DNA of 40,235 nt from JBOGZD01 sp050697155 (GTDB lineage: Bacteria > Actinomycetota > Thermoleophilia > Solirubrobacterales > 70-9). The notes below the pieces were generated by a model that did not search any database, had not been told where the DNA came from, and saw only the letters and a list, made by a program, of their open reading frames with translations. Location: the NCBI GenBank assembly GCA_050697155.1, contig JBOGZD010000007.1:1-40235 (forward strand), in the 5' to 3' direction. Both the position numbers and the translations under genes were made by a program. Below are positions 7,228 to 15,527 of this stretch, piece after piece (position 1 is the stretch's first letter; each line of letters begins with the position of its first letter).

Positions 7228-7564
7228 CGGCCACCGGGCCTGTCCGCGAGCCGATGCCCAGCGCGTCCAGCAACTGGTCATAGGGAAGCGCGCCCGGGAC
7301 CCGCAGCGTCTCGTTGCCGCCGTCAAAGCGGATCAGGGTGGGGATCGCCGAGATGCCGTAGTGCACTCCCAACGCCGGCTCATCGTCGACGTCGACCTTG
7401 GCGATGCGGATCTCGGGGTGCTCCCGAGCGATGCGCTCGAGCATGGGCGCCATCACCTGGCACGGTCCGCACCATTCGGCCCAGAAGTCGACCACCACGG
7501 GCCCGGGAGTCTCGGCGAGCGCTGCGTCGAGTGTCGCTTCCGTGAGGTGCTCGATCTCCGTCAT
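7166..7564 (-). CDS. trxA: Thioredoxin
   Basis: 132 residues from ATG 7564, which has AAGGAG six bases upstream. The active site WCGPC (C32, C35) follows VVVDFWAE, and the cis-proline loop is SAIPTLIRF. The thioredoxin fold is complete by LLDALG near residue 107. The remaining Arg/Ser-rich tail of some 25 residues is unusual and may be non-functional read-through. Thioredoxin reduces protein disulfides in the cytoplasm. It lies next to an ECF sigma factor with two zinc-finger anti-sigma proteins, and thioredoxin genes are classic targets of SigR/RsrA-type control. Confidence 0.93.
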   Translation of the reverse strand: MTEIEHLTEATLDAALAETPGPVVVDFWAEWCGPCQVMAPMLERIAREHPEIRIAKVDVDDEPALGVHYGISAIPTLIRFDGGNETLRVPGALPYDQLLDALGIGSRTGPVAASSRGRSWRRGSGSRRGTRR

Positions 7565-7689
7565 CTCGCGCTCCTTCGCGTAGTCGTCGTCGGTCCACCC
7601 TTCGACCCGAGCCCACCGCCGGAGGATTCCGCGCGCCAAGGATTCCGCGCGCCGGAGAAACCGATCGCCTCCGCGCGGGTCAGACAGTC

Positions 7690-7965
7690 ATGGTGCGTAC
7701 CTCCTGGCGACGGCTCAACGCGACGCGAGATCACCGCTGGGCGCGGGATCGCTTCTCCGAGTACCTCGACGGGGAGCTATCCCCGCGACAGACGATCCGT
7801 CTGGAGGCCCATGCCGCGCTCTGCCCCGACTGTGCCCGCCTGGTCGCGACCCTGCAGGCCCTGCTGATCGCCCTGCCGTTGCTTCGCCTGCCGCCCGCCG
7901 CGGCGCTCGCGATCGGCGAGCGGACCACGGAGCTCGTCCGGGCGCAGATGGAGGAGTGGACGTGA
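7690..7965 (+). CDS. Zinc-finger anti-sigma factor (first copy)
   Basis: 91 residues. The segment RFSEYLDGELSPRQ followed by HAALCPDC (HxxxCxxC) is the ZAS zinc-binding motif of anti-sigma factors such as RsrA. There is no obvious transmembrane helix, although ALLIALPLLRLP is moderately hydrophobic. The protein should bind the adjacent ECF sigma factor. In RsrA-like proteins disulfide formation between the zinc ligands releases the sigma factor; whether this one senses redox is inference from its neighbours. It ends at TGA 7963-7965, close to the sigma gene. Confidence 0.85.
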   Translation: MVRTSWRRLNATRDHRWARDRFSEYLDGELSPRQTIRLEAHAALCPDCARLVATLQALLIALPLLRLPPAAALAIGERTTELVRAQMEEWT

Positions 7966-8039
7966 GCCGGCGCGACGCGTCCGCGCACGACAGGCAGCGG
8001 CTCTCGCCCAATGGGGCCGGCGGTGTAAACCTTGCTCGG

Positions 8040-8615
8040 ATGCGCCCCGCGCCCGCCGAGACCGAGGCCGTCCTGGTCGAACGCGCTCGCGGCGGCGACC
8101 GCGTTGCGTTCGAGGAGCTGGTCCGACGCCACGCCGACCGTCTCTACGCGGTCGTCCTGCGGTTCGTCGCCGACGGCGATGAGGCGCAGGAGGTCACCCA
8201 GGAGGCCTTCCTGCGCGCGTGGCGCAACATCGGCCAGTTCGAGGGCCGCTCGCGGTTCTTCACCTGGCTCTACCGAATCGGCATCAACGAGGCGAAGCGA
8301 AGAGCGGCGCGGCGGCCGCCGGCGACGGTGGTCTCGCTCGACGACGAGCCGATTCCCGAGGCCCCTGACTGGAGCCAGGCGCCGGAGACCCGTCTTGCGC
8401 AGACCGACCTCCGGGCGCTGCTGGAGGATGCGATCCGAGCGCTCCCGATCGAGTATCGGGCGCCGATCATCCTCCGCGACGTCGAGGGCCTCTCGACCCT
8501 GCAGGCGGCCGAGGTGATGGACCTCGGGGAGGCCGCGTTCAAGAGCCGGCTTCACCGCGCGCGGCTCGCGGTCCGCCGTGCACTCGACGAGTACTTCATG
8601 GAGGCAGAGCAATGA
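8040..8615 (+). CDS. ECF RNA polymerase sigma factor
   Basis: 191 residues from ATG 8040. Region 2 is VAFEELVRRHADRLYAVV through DEAQEVTQEAFLRAWRNI and FFTWLYRIGINEAKR; region 4 is LPIEYRAPIILRDVEG with helix-turn-helix LQAAEVMDLGEAAFKSRLHRARL. The start is uncertain: GTG 7962 overlaps the upstream anti-sigma stop as GTGA and would add 26 residues unlike the family's N-terminus. It overlaps the second anti-sigma gene by ATGA at 8612. Likely targets are the neighbouring thioredoxin, ccdA and tlpA-like genes, by analogy with SigR-type regulons. Confidence 0.9.
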   Translation: MRPAPAETEAVLVERARGGDRVAFEELVRRHADRLYAVVLRFVADGDEAQEVTQEAFLRAWRNIGQFEGRSRFFTWLYRIGINEAKRRAARRPPATVVSLDDEPIPEAPDWSQAPETRLAQTDLRALLEDAIRALPIEYRAPIILRDVEGLSTLQAAEVMDLGEAAFKSRLHRARLAVRRALDEYFMEAEQ

Positions 8616-8869
8616 TCCGAAGGTTCCTCGCCCACCGCCGCTACATGCGCGAGCACCGCTGGACGCATGCGCACCTCTCCGAGTACATGGATCAGGAGCT
8701 GGGACCGCAGCAGGCGTCGCGCGTCGAGGAGCACGTCAGCATCTGCCCGCATTGCCAGCGCGTACTGGCGACGTTGCGCCGCACGCTCCAGGGCCTTCGG
8801 TCGCTCGGCGCCGAGCCCGAACCCGGCGTCGCCGACGGCGTGATCGAGCGCCTTCGCGAGGAGCCCTGA
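8612..8869 (+). CDS. Zinc-finger anti-sigma factor (second copy)
   Basis: 85 residues, with the ATG overlapping the sigma stop by four bases. LSEYMDQELGPQQ and HVSICPHC (HxxxCxxC) give the same ZAS domain as the copy before the sigma gene, and YMREHRWTHAHLSEY parallels its DHRWARDRFSEY. The two copies flank one sigma factor, an uncommon arrangement. They may compete for the sigma factor or respond to different signals. The coupled position makes this one the more conventional cognate anti-sigma. Confidence 0.88.
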   Translation: MIRRFLAHRRYMREHRWTHAHLSEYMDQELGPQQASRVEEHVSICPHCQRVLATLRRTLQGLRSLGAEPEPGVADGVIERLREEP

Positions 8870-8875
8870 GCGCCT

Positions 8876-9625
8876 CTAGACGTCGGCGAAGAAGTTGAGC
8901 CCGAAGCGGTCGAGGAACCGCTGCGCCTCGATGTTGAGCTGGAACAGCTCCCCCGTGTAGACGAGCACCCCCATCGCGATCAGGATCACGCCGCCGGTGG
9001 CGATGATCGCCGAGTAGTGGCGCTTCACCGCCGCGAACGCGGTCGTCGCACGCGAGAAGCCGAGTGCGGTGAGCAGGAACGGGATCCCGAGCCCGGCCGA
9101 GTAGACGGCCAGCAGGAACGCGCCGTGGCCGGCAGAGTCGGAGAGCGCGGCAGCGCTGAGGATCGCCGCCAGCGTCGGCCCGACGCACGGGGTCCACGCG
9201 ATCGCGAAGGCCGCTCCGGCGACCACGGGCCCGCCCTTCCCCGCTCGCTCCATCAGCGCCTCCACGTGCCATTCGCGGTTCACTCGCGCGACGAACATGC
9301 TGGCCACGAACAACGCCCCCATGGCCGCGATCAGCACGCCGGAGATCTTGTTGAGCAGTTCGCGGTTGTCCTGGAGCGTCTGGCCGAGCCCCGTCGCGGT
9401 GAGCCCGAGCACGATGAAGATGGCCGAGAAGACGGCGATGAACAGCAGGCTCGGCACGAGCACCTGCCGCCAGCCGGCCCGCTCCAGCTCGCCGACGTCG
9501 ACGCCGGTGACCGCCGACAGGTAGCCGGGCACCAGCGGCAGCACGCACGGGGACAGGAACGACACCAGGCCCGCGGCGAGCGCGGCGAATACGCCGACTC
9601 CCGCCGCCGAGTCAGCAGCCTCCAT
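8876..9625 (-). CDS. ccdA: CcdA-family transmembrane thiol-disulfide carrier
   Basis: 249 residues with about six transmembrane helices. The two redox cysteines are in SPCVLPLVPGYLS (C27) and TPCVGPTL (C147), the hallmark of CcdA/DsbD-beta proteins. These move reducing equivalents from cytoplasmic thioredoxin across the membrane to extracytoplasmic thiol proteins. The TlpA-like gene just upstream in the same direction (14-base gap) is the natural acceptor, and the thioredoxin at 7.2-7.6 kb the natural donor. No cytochrome c assembly genes are adjacent, so a general reducing role is as likely. Confidence 0.92.
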   Translation of the reverse strand: MEAADSAAGVGVFAALAAGLVSFLSPCVLPLVPGYLSAVTGVDVGELERAGWRQVLVPSLLFIAVFSAIFIVLGLTATGLGQTLQDNRELLNKISGVLIAAMGALFVASMFVARVNREWHVEALMERAGKGGPVVAGAAFAIAWTPCVGPTLAAILSAAALSDSAGHGAFLLAVYSAGLGIPFLLTALGFSRATTAFAAVKRHYSAIIATGGVILIAMGVLVYTGELFQLNIEAQRFLDRFGLNFFADV

Positions 9626-9639
9626 GCGGCCGCCCCCTC

Positions 9640-10233
9640 CTAGCCTCGGAGGAGGAAGTTCGAGATGTCAGCCTCGAGCGTCTCGCGGTCGGGGTAGGCG
9701 CCGTCGCGCTGGTGGGCGATCTCGCCTCGCTCGTCGATGAACCAGGTCGTCGGCGAAAACCCGCGCCAGCCGAGCGAGGAGACCGCATCGGAGCCCTCGT
9801 CGAAGATGTGCGGGTAGGGCGTTGGGAACTCGTCGAGGAACTCCACCGCGGCGCCGCGGTCATCTTGGATGTCGACGCCGATGAATGCGGCCTCGTCCGC
9901 GTGCTCCACCGCCGACTCGGCGAAGAACGGGAACTCCGCCCGGCAGGGCGGGCACCAAGATCCCCACTGGTTGACCACCACCGGGTGGCCGCGAAGCTCC
10001 GCAAGCTTCGCCTCCAGCGCCTCGGTTGCTCCGTCGATGATCTGATTTGCCTGCGCGCGGTTATCGGCCAGGGGCTTCGGCAGGTCCTTGGGCGAGGAGG
10101 CGCTTGACGGCAGCGCTCGCGGCTGAAGCCCGTCCTCACCGCCGTCGCCCTCGCCACCGCAGGCGCCGACCACCAGTGCGGCGAAGAGCGGCAGCGCTAA
10201 CAGCAGCCGCAGGCTAGGCCTGATGACGCCCAT
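9640..10233 (-). CDS. TlpA/ResA-like thiol-disulfide oxidoreductase lipoprotein
   Basis: 197 residues. The N-terminal signal has the lipobox VVGAC (C25), so it is anchored on the outer face of the membrane. The thioredoxin-like domain has VVVNQWGSWCPPCRAEFP with active-site cysteines C94 and C97, then FIGVDIQDDRGAA and cis-Pro SPTTWFIDERG. WCPPC is typical of TlpA/ResA-type reductants. It precedes ccdA in the same direction and is presumably kept reduced by it. Confidence 0.92.
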   Translation of the reverse strand: MGVIRPSLRLLLALPLFAALVVGACGGEGDGGEDGLQPRALPSSASSPKDLPKPLADNRAQANQIIDGATEALEAKLAELRGHPVVVNQWGSWCPPCRAEFPFFAESAVEHADEAAFIGVDIQDDRGAAVEFLDEFPTPYPHIFDEGSDAVSSLGWRGFSPTTWFIDERGEIAHQRDGAYPDRETLEADISNFLLRG

Positions 10234-10282
10234 CGCACCCTAGGACCCAGCGACGGTGCTGGCGGTTCAGCTCGATGCCGGA

Positions 10283-10961
10283 TCATCGCGCGTCGATCGC
10301 CGTGAGGCGGGCGAAGACGACGTAGCGCTCAGAGGCGCTGTAGAGCGGGTGACAGGCGGTTAGCACCAGTCGGTCGTGGTCGACGTCGCGCACCACGCCG
10401 ACCCGGCTCGGGTCGACGATCCGTCAGTGCTCGAACTCGTAGGTGAACCGGCCGTACGGCATCTCGACGACGACCTCGCGCGCGCTCGATCTCGTCGATG
10501 TGACGGAACGGGGCCCCGTAGGTGGTGCGGTGACCTGCGATCGCGACGGTTCCGCGCTCACCGGGCAGCCCGGTGTCCGGGTAATGGCCCGGCCCTTTGC
10601 GCAGGCTCGCGGGGTCGGTGCCCTCGGCGACGACCTTGTCGGTGTCGATGACCGGGATCCGGATGCGAGCGATCGCATGGCCGGTCCCAACGCGGCGCTC
10701 GAGCCGGGCGGCGAGAGCCGGCAGGCGGGTTCGATCGAGGCGATCGGTCGACCGCGCGAACTCCGACTCGAGCCGATCGAGCTCCTCCGCCGCCTCCCGC
10801 TGAGCAATCGCGGCCCGCAGGGCCGACAGCGGTTCGGCCCACGCAAGCGTCACCCCGACGTCGAGCAGCACCACGACGCCGGCCGTGATCAAGGCCGTGG
10901 ATGTGATCCGAGCCCAAGTCCGGCGCCCCGGGCCCGGATCCCTTGCGGGCGCCGTCCCCAC
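10283..10961 (-). pseudogene. Class E sortase, broken by frameshift and nonsense codon
   Basis: Reading from GTG 10961 (GAAAGGG just upstream) there is a transmembrane helix (ITSTALITAGVVVLLDVGV), a coiled region and a sortase domain: VAIAGHRTTYGAPFRHIDEI with the catalytic His. A frameshift in the CG-repeat tract near 10476-10488 moves the reading frame; the other frame continues EVVVEMPYGRFTYEFEH and meets TGA (10424-10426). After that stop the same frame resumes RIVDPSRVGVV, then LVLTACHPLYSASERYVVFA with the catalytic Cys and Arg, ending at 10283. Sortases join secreted proteins to the cell wall or to pilins. Two lesions point to a true pseudogene, though sequencing error at the CG run remains possible for the first. 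Confidence 0.82.
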
Positions 10962-11140
10962 GACCCTTTCGACCCTCGCCGCTCGCTTAGGATTCGCAGC
11001 GGCGAACCGCGCTGCACTGGCGATCCTCGCGATCCTCGCGATCGTCGCGGCCGCGGCCACGTGGCTGATCGTGCGACCCACAACGCGGTCCGTGCCGTCG
11101 GTGAATCCTCCGCGGGGGCCACGGCCTCAAAGGGGATGAG

Positions 11141-11422
11141 ATGAAGGCCGTTTGGAATGGCGTGACGCTGGCCGAGAGCGACCAGACGGTCGTCGTCGAA
11201 GGCAACCACTACTTTCCTCCCGAGAGCGTCGACCGCCGCTACCTGAAGCCGAGCTGGATGCGCTCGCTCTGCCCCTGGAAGGGCATCGCCAGCTACTACA
11301 CGGTCGAGGTCAGCGGCGAGCGCAACCGCGACGCGGCGTGGACCTACCGCCACCCCCTACCGTGGATCCGCAAGATCCGCGGCCACGTCGCGTTCTGGGG
11401 CGGGGTCGAGGTTCGCCCCTAG
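11141..11422 (+). CDS. DUF427 protein
   Basis: 93 residues from ATG 11141 with a good ribosome-binding site (AAAGGGGATGAG). Motifs MKAVWNGVTLAES, VVVEGNHYFPPESV, CPWKGIASYYTVEV, and the C-terminal HVAFWGGVEV are diagnostic of DUF427, a small beta-tent-fold family of unknown function. It is complete. No partner genes explain it; the DsrE gene follows in the same direction. Confidence 0.9.
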   Translation: MKAVWNGVTLAESDQTVVVEGNHYFPPESVDRRYLKPSWMRSLCPWKGIASYYTVEVSGERNRDAAWTYRHPLPWIRKIRGHVAFWGGVEVRP

Positions 11423-11432
11423 GAACCGGCCC

Positions 11433-11456
11433 AGGGGCGTGCGCGCACCGCCCCCT
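11433..11456 (+). terminator. Possible terminator hairpin after DUF427
   Basis: AGGGGCGTGCG followed by CGCACCGCCCCCT can fold into a GC-rich stem with a small bulge, 11 bases after the DUF427 stop. There is no T-tract, which is common in high-GC actinobacteria. Confidence 0.4.
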
Positions 11457-11577
11457 GCGCTCCGAATCGAGCTCGGGCGCGCCGGGTCACACCTCCAGGG
11501 CTCCGGCCGGCAGCGAACGCTCGGCGTCTCCACCGCCCGGTCGGGCACCGAGACCACGAGCCATCAGGAGGCAGATC

Positions 11578-11934
11578 ATGACCAAGGCAGCGATAGTGGT
11601 CCTCGCCGACACCGAGGCCGCCGGGGAGCTCGGGCGAGTAGTCAACGCCCTGACCACGGCGAAGGAGTTCAAGGAGTCCGGCGACGAGGTCGCGGTCGTA
11701 TTCGACGGCGCCGGGACGCGGTGGGTCCCGGCGCTCTCCGACAGCGGCCACAAGTACAGCGACCTGTTCGAAGCGGTGCGCGACCGAGTGGCCGGTGCCT
11801 GCGAGTACTGCTCGCAGGCCTACGGCGTCAAGGACGATGTCGAGGAGACCGGCATCGACCTGCTCGGCGACTACGAGCACCATCCGAGCCTGCACTCATA
11901 TGCCGAGCAGGGCTATCAGGTGATCACGTTCTAA
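11578..11934 (+). CDS. DsrE-family protein
   Basis: 118 residues from ATG 11578, preceded by AGGAGG seven bases upstream. The fold begins KAAIVVLADTEAAGELGRVVNAL and includes VAVVFDGAGTRWV, GACEYCSQAYGVK (two Cys) and a C-terminal EQGYQVITF. This matches small DsrE/DsrF-like proteins, which in some systems carry sulfur on a Cys. It is monocistronic here and its substrate is unknown. The 155 bases before it hold only the hairpin at 11433 and no gene. Confidence 0.85.
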   Translation: MTKAAIVVLADTEAAGELGRVVNALTTAKEFKESGDEVAVVFDGAGTRWVPALSDSGHKYSDLFEAVRDRVAGACEYCSQAYGVKDDVEETGIDLLGDYEHHPSLHSYAEQGYQVITF

Positions 11935-11967
11935 CCAGCGCGCCGCTGCCCGCCCTTAGGCGGCTTC

Positions 11968-13352
11968 TCAGTGACCCGGGCGCGAGCCCGCCAGCGTCGG
12001 CGCGGCGCGCTTCTCGAGCTGGGTGGCCAAGTCGCCGAGGGCGTTGACGAACGCCTCCGAGAACGTGGGGAACGGCTGGATCGTGTCGCGCAGCACCTCG
12101 AGCGGGACCTCGGCCCGGATCGCGAGCGTGGCCTGCTGCAGCCACTCGCCGGCCTCCGGTCCGACGGCGTAGGCGCCGATCAGCCTCTCGCCATCCGACA
12201 CCAGGGTGAGGAAGGCGGGGCGCTCGGCGTACTCGCGGGTGTAGGTCGAGGTGCGGGCGACGCCCGAAAGCTCAACGGTGCCGGTGCCCCGTCCTGCTCG
12301 CCGACCGCAGCGACCTGCGGGTCGGTGAACACGACCCGCGGCACCGCACTGTAGTCCGCGCGTGCTTCCCAGCCGAGGATGTCGCGGGAGGCGATCCGGG
12401 CTTGGTACTTGCCGACGTGGGTGAACGGCGCGATCGCGGTCGCGTCGCCGACCGCCCACACGCCCTCGCCGGCGCGCAGGCGCTCGTCGACGACCACCGC
12501 GCCATCGGATGGCTCGATCCCGGCCGCCTCGAGCCCGAGTCCGCGAAGCCGCGCGCGGCGGCCCGTTGCGACCATCAGCCGCTCGCCGACGATCTCGCCG
12601 CCCCCGTCGAGGATCAGCGCGTAGGCGCCGCCGCGACGCTCGGCTCGCGAGGCGAGGGCCCCGAGCCGCAGCTCGATCCCGTCGGCGCGCAGCGCCCCCT
12701 CCAGCGCCTCCCCGACGGCGGGCGCCTCGCCGGGAAGGAGCCGGGGCTCCACCTCGACGATCGTCACCTCGACCCCCATGCGGGCGAGGGCCTGCGCGCT
12801 CTCGACCCCGACGGGCCCGCCGCCGATCACCAGGAGTGACTCGGGCAGCTCCTTGACTCCTGTCGCCTCCCGGTTGGTCCACACGCCCTCGAGCTCCGCC
12901 AGCCCGTCGATCGGAGGGAAGATCGGCTCGGAGCCGGTGGCGATCACGATGCGCTCGGTCGCGTACTCGCGATCGCCGACGGCCACGCGGCCCGGGCCGA
13001 TAATTCGTCCGTCCCCTCGCAGCAGCTCGATGCCCTTGTCGTCCAGCCACGAGACCTGTCCGGCGTCGTCCCAGTCGGCGACCATGAAGTCCCGCCAGGC
13101 GAGCGCCTCGGCGACGTCGAGGTCGCCCTCGAGAGCCTCGCGAGCGCCGGGAGCCTGCCGGGTGGCGGAGATCGCCTCCCCGGGACGGAGCAGGGTTTTC
13201 GACGGGATGCAGGCCCAGTACGAGCACTCGCCGGCGACCAGCTCGCGCTCGACGATTGCGACTCTGAGGCCGCCGTCGGCGAGCTCCCCGGCGCATACCT
13301 CGCCGGCCGGGCCGGCTCCGATCACGATCGCGTCATATCCCTCATCGCTCAT
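11968..13352 (-). pseudogene. FAD-dependent pyridine nucleotide-disulfide oxidoreductase, frameshifted
   Basis: From ATG 13352 (GGTGAGGA upstream) the protein has the FAD motif GAGPAG (13-18), a redox pair in GECSYWACIPSK (C43, C48), the NAD(P) motif IGGGPVGVESAQ and VWAVGDATAIAPF. It runs in one frame to FTDPQVAAVGEQDG. Between about 12285 and 12295 the frame shifts; the other frame continues TGTVELSGVARTSTYTREY and the C-terminal dimerization domain through PFPTFSEAFVNALGDL, to stop at 11968. Both parts read as one lipoamide-dehydrogenase/mercuric-reductase-like enzyme of about 460 residues. The usual active-site His of the C-terminal HxxP motif is absent (IQPFPTFSE). The frameshift is either a real lesion or one missing or extra base in a G/C run. 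Confidence 0.85.
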
Positions 13353-13440
13353 TTCGTCCTCACCTTCGTCGGCTTGCTCTCGTCCTTGCTTGGACCGAAC
13401 CCACCGGTGGCAGATTCAGATGGCGCGCGACTCGACGCCG

Positions 13441-14271
13441 TCAGGCTGAGAACGTCGCCGGGGCGGTCACCGGCACCGGGCAGTTCACGGTGAACACCTC
13501 GCCCTTGGTGTCGGGGGTGCCCGGGTACTCGCGAAGCTGACCCGCGTCGCGGGCCGCATGGACCTGGCGCTCGGTCCGGAGCACCCGCGGATCCGCGCCG
13601 GGGCGCCATTCGTAGGCGAAGTGGTCCCAGTACGGGCTCCAGATCGGGTCGCCGGGGTCCGAGTCGAACACCGACGGCTGGCGCTCCATCGGCCCGGGGC
13701 CGGGGAGCCCGTTCATGAACACGTTCGTCCTGCCCGTCGCGCCCGCCCGCCGCGGGTCTTCGTGCAGGGCCGGGGCGAACACGGTGCTCGTCATCTCGGC
13801 GGCCGGCGCGATCGAGTGGTCGCAGACGATGTAGCGGGCGTTCGGGAAGCACTCGTGGAGCTTGAACTTGCACTCCCGGCCGCGGACGTCCGGCTCCTCG
13901 ACCAGCTGGCCGTCGCCGAGGTACGCGGTGAGCGCCCGATCCACGCCGAGCCGTCCCCCAGCCCACTTCACCACCGGGCCGTTGACGACGATCTGGGTCG
14001 GCTCGATCACCAAAGCGCCGCTCCGCTTCGCGCGGTCGGCGTCGCCGATCGACCGCAGGCGCCGGGGCTCTGACCTCCAGCGGGCAAGGTGAACCTGCCA
14101 GGCGGGCGTATAGCCCTCGCTCCCCGGGTCCGCCGAGAGCAGCGCGGCCTGGCCCGCGACCCCGTCCTCGAACAGGTAGAGATCGCCGCTCAGCGCGGAG
14201 CCGGCCAGGGAGGCCAGCTTCGGGGCGAAGACCAGCCCTTCGCGGCTCGCAAAGGCCTCAGGGCTTTCGAG
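13441..14271 (-). pseudogene. Two-repeat protein lacking its 5' end (possibly DUF7482-type)
   Basis: From GTG 14013 there is a 190-residue frame, but the same frame stays open upstream with protein-like sequence (LESPEAFASREGLVFAPK, GDLYLFEDGV, YTPAWQVHLARW) back to about 14271. It has no ATG, GTG or TTG there (TTG 14016 and GTG 14013 only) and meets a stop at 14347-14349. Internal homology is visible: LYLFEDG...DPGSEGYTPAWQVH...RRLRS...IVVNGPVV parallels VFMNGLP...DPGDPIWSPYWDH...RVLRT...FTVNCPVP. The protein is therefore a tandem duplication whose first unit has lost its start and signal peptide where it abuts nrtS. I think the family is DUF7482-like, with low certainty. Function unknown. 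Confidence 0.6.
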
Positions 14272-14494
14272 CCCGCTCGCCCGCCAGCAGCCCCAGGTTC
14301 GAGACCACGAACGGAACGCAGAAGTTGAGGCCGACCTTGACCCAGGTCAGGCCGGTGGCGTCGCCGCCGATCACGACGTCGGCCTGGTTGATCAGGGTCA
14401 GGATCACCCCGACGACGAGCGCGATGCGAATCGTCCCGCGGAGATGCTCGGGGCGCGCGCAGATCCGGATCGCCTCGCGGGCCTGCTCGATCAC
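14258..14494 (-). CDS. nrtS: NrtS-like small membrane protein (nitrate/nitrite transport)
   Basis: 78 residues from GTG 14494. Two transmembrane helices: IRIALVVGVILTLINQADVV and VKVGLNFCVPFVVSNLGLLAG. The pattern LRGTIRIALVVG, then LTWVKVGLNF and PFVVSNLG, is characteristic of the small NrtS family, described in cyanobacteria as a nitrate transporter. No nitrate assimilation genes are nearby, so the substrate here is open. Its last codons overlap the open frame of the truncated repeat protein downstream. Confidence 0.75.
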   Translation of the reverse strand: MIEQAREAIRICARPEHLRGTIRIALVVGVILTLINQADVVIGGDATGLTWVKVGLNFCVPFVVSNLGLLAGERARKP

Positions 14495-14577
14495 ACCGTG
14501 TATCTGACCACGCCGTGGCCGCTCGGGTTCGCGCTCTGGTCACCTCGCGACGACCGTCAGCGGCGGCGCAGCAGGTG

Positions 14578-14606
14578 GAGAGGGCCGGCGAGTCGCCGGC
14601 CCTCTC
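14578..14606 (-). terminator. Strong hairpin terminator of the spondin-domain gene
   Basis: A 14-base perfect inverted repeat, GAGAGGGCCGGCGA (14578-14591) and TCGCCGGCCCTCTC (14593-14606), separated by one base. It lies 20 bases beyond the stop of the minus-strand spondin gene. There is no T-run, as usual for actinobacterial intrinsic terminators. Confidence 0.75.
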
Positions 14607-14626
14607 GTCGGTCGATCCGTCTCTGG

Positions 14627-15361
14627 TCAGCCGGTCCGCTCGACGCGAACCTCCGCGACCGGATCGGTCCAGCCGTGGATCGCCGGCTCGAGGTCGGAGC
14701 CGCCCTGGATCCCGGCGTGGTGCGCGATCACGCCGCCCTCGGCAAGGGCGGGATCGCTCGTCCCGGTGCCGGGCTCACCGGAGCTGTCGCCGATCAGGCC
14801 CTGGCAGGGCGGGACGATGTCGGCGTAGTCCTCGGTGTTGATCTCGGTGTGGGCGTCGTAGCCGTCCGTGACCACCGTCTTCGACTTGCCCACCGGGCTT
14901 GGCAGCTTCAGGCCGTCGAGGCCGGTGAAGCCGTCGTTGGTGCAGATCAGCATCGAGACGAACGAGAGCCGCTTCGCCCTCGGGCTCGCCGCCAGCTCCA
15001 GCGTCACCTGCTGATCGAACATGGCGTCGCCGGGGACGCCCGGCGGCACGAGCGGGCCCGACGCCGACTCGGTGAAGTCGAAGAACTCACCGAAGGGGTC
15101 GGCCTCGAGCTGGGCGAGCAGCGGCGCGCTGTTGCCGTTCTCGGCGATCTCGCGCACGCCGACGCTCGCCGGCGCCCCCACCTCGAACACCGCGTGCTTT
15201 CCGTGATGCGTCGCGGCGACCGGCGGCGTCAGCGGCTGGCCCGAGGTCAGGTTCGTGATCGTGACGTCGTAGTCGCGGCCGAGCGCGGCCGGCGCCAGCG
15301 CGAGGCCGGCCAGCCCGACGGCCATCGCCGCGACCAGCAGCCTGCGTGTGGTCCTCACCAT
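14627..15361 (-). CDS. Secreted spondin-domain protein
   Basis: 244 residues from ATG 15361 with an excellent ribosome-binding site (AAGGAGG seven bases upstream). A signal peptide (RLLVAAMAVGLAGLALAPAALG) is cleaved near residue 28. The domain starts YDVTITNLTSGQPLTPP with VFEVGAPAS and VREIAENGNSAPL, the pattern of bacterial spondin-N-type domains, and continues to a C-terminal VAEVRVER. Its role is unknown; such proteins are extracellular and may bind matrix or metal. It stands alone with its own terminator. Confidence 0.8.
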   Translation of the reverse strand: MVRTTRRLLVAAMAVGLAGLALAPAALGRDYDVTITNLTSGQPLTPPVAATHHGKHAVFEVGAPASVGVREIAENGNSAPLLAQLEADPFGEFFDFTESASGPLVPPGVPGDAMFDQQVTLELAASPRAKRLSFVSMLICTNDGFTGLDGLKLPSPVGKSKTVVTDGYDAHTEINTEDYADIVPPCQGLIGDSSGEPGTGTSDPALAEGGVIAHHAGIQGGSDLEPAIHGWTDPVAEVRVERTG

Positions 15362-15527
15362 CTGCTTCCTCCTTTTCGAGAGCCTGCGCTCGCGACGCTA
15401 GGGCCGGCTGCTTACGAACTCCTTGCACTGACCGACCGGCGCCAGGTGGCGCCGGTCCACCAACCATCCGCCTGCCGGCCTGGGATACTGTCGTCCGACC
15501 AGACGACCGGGGAACGGGAGGATTGGG

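Noticed and set aside
10885..11139. 84-codon plus-strand frame with a hydrophobic stretch (ALAILAILAIVAAAATWLIV)
   Set aside because: The hydrophobic run comes from a GCGATCCTC tandem repeat, it overlaps the 5' region of the sortase, and no ribosome-binding site is seen. Kept out for lack of support.
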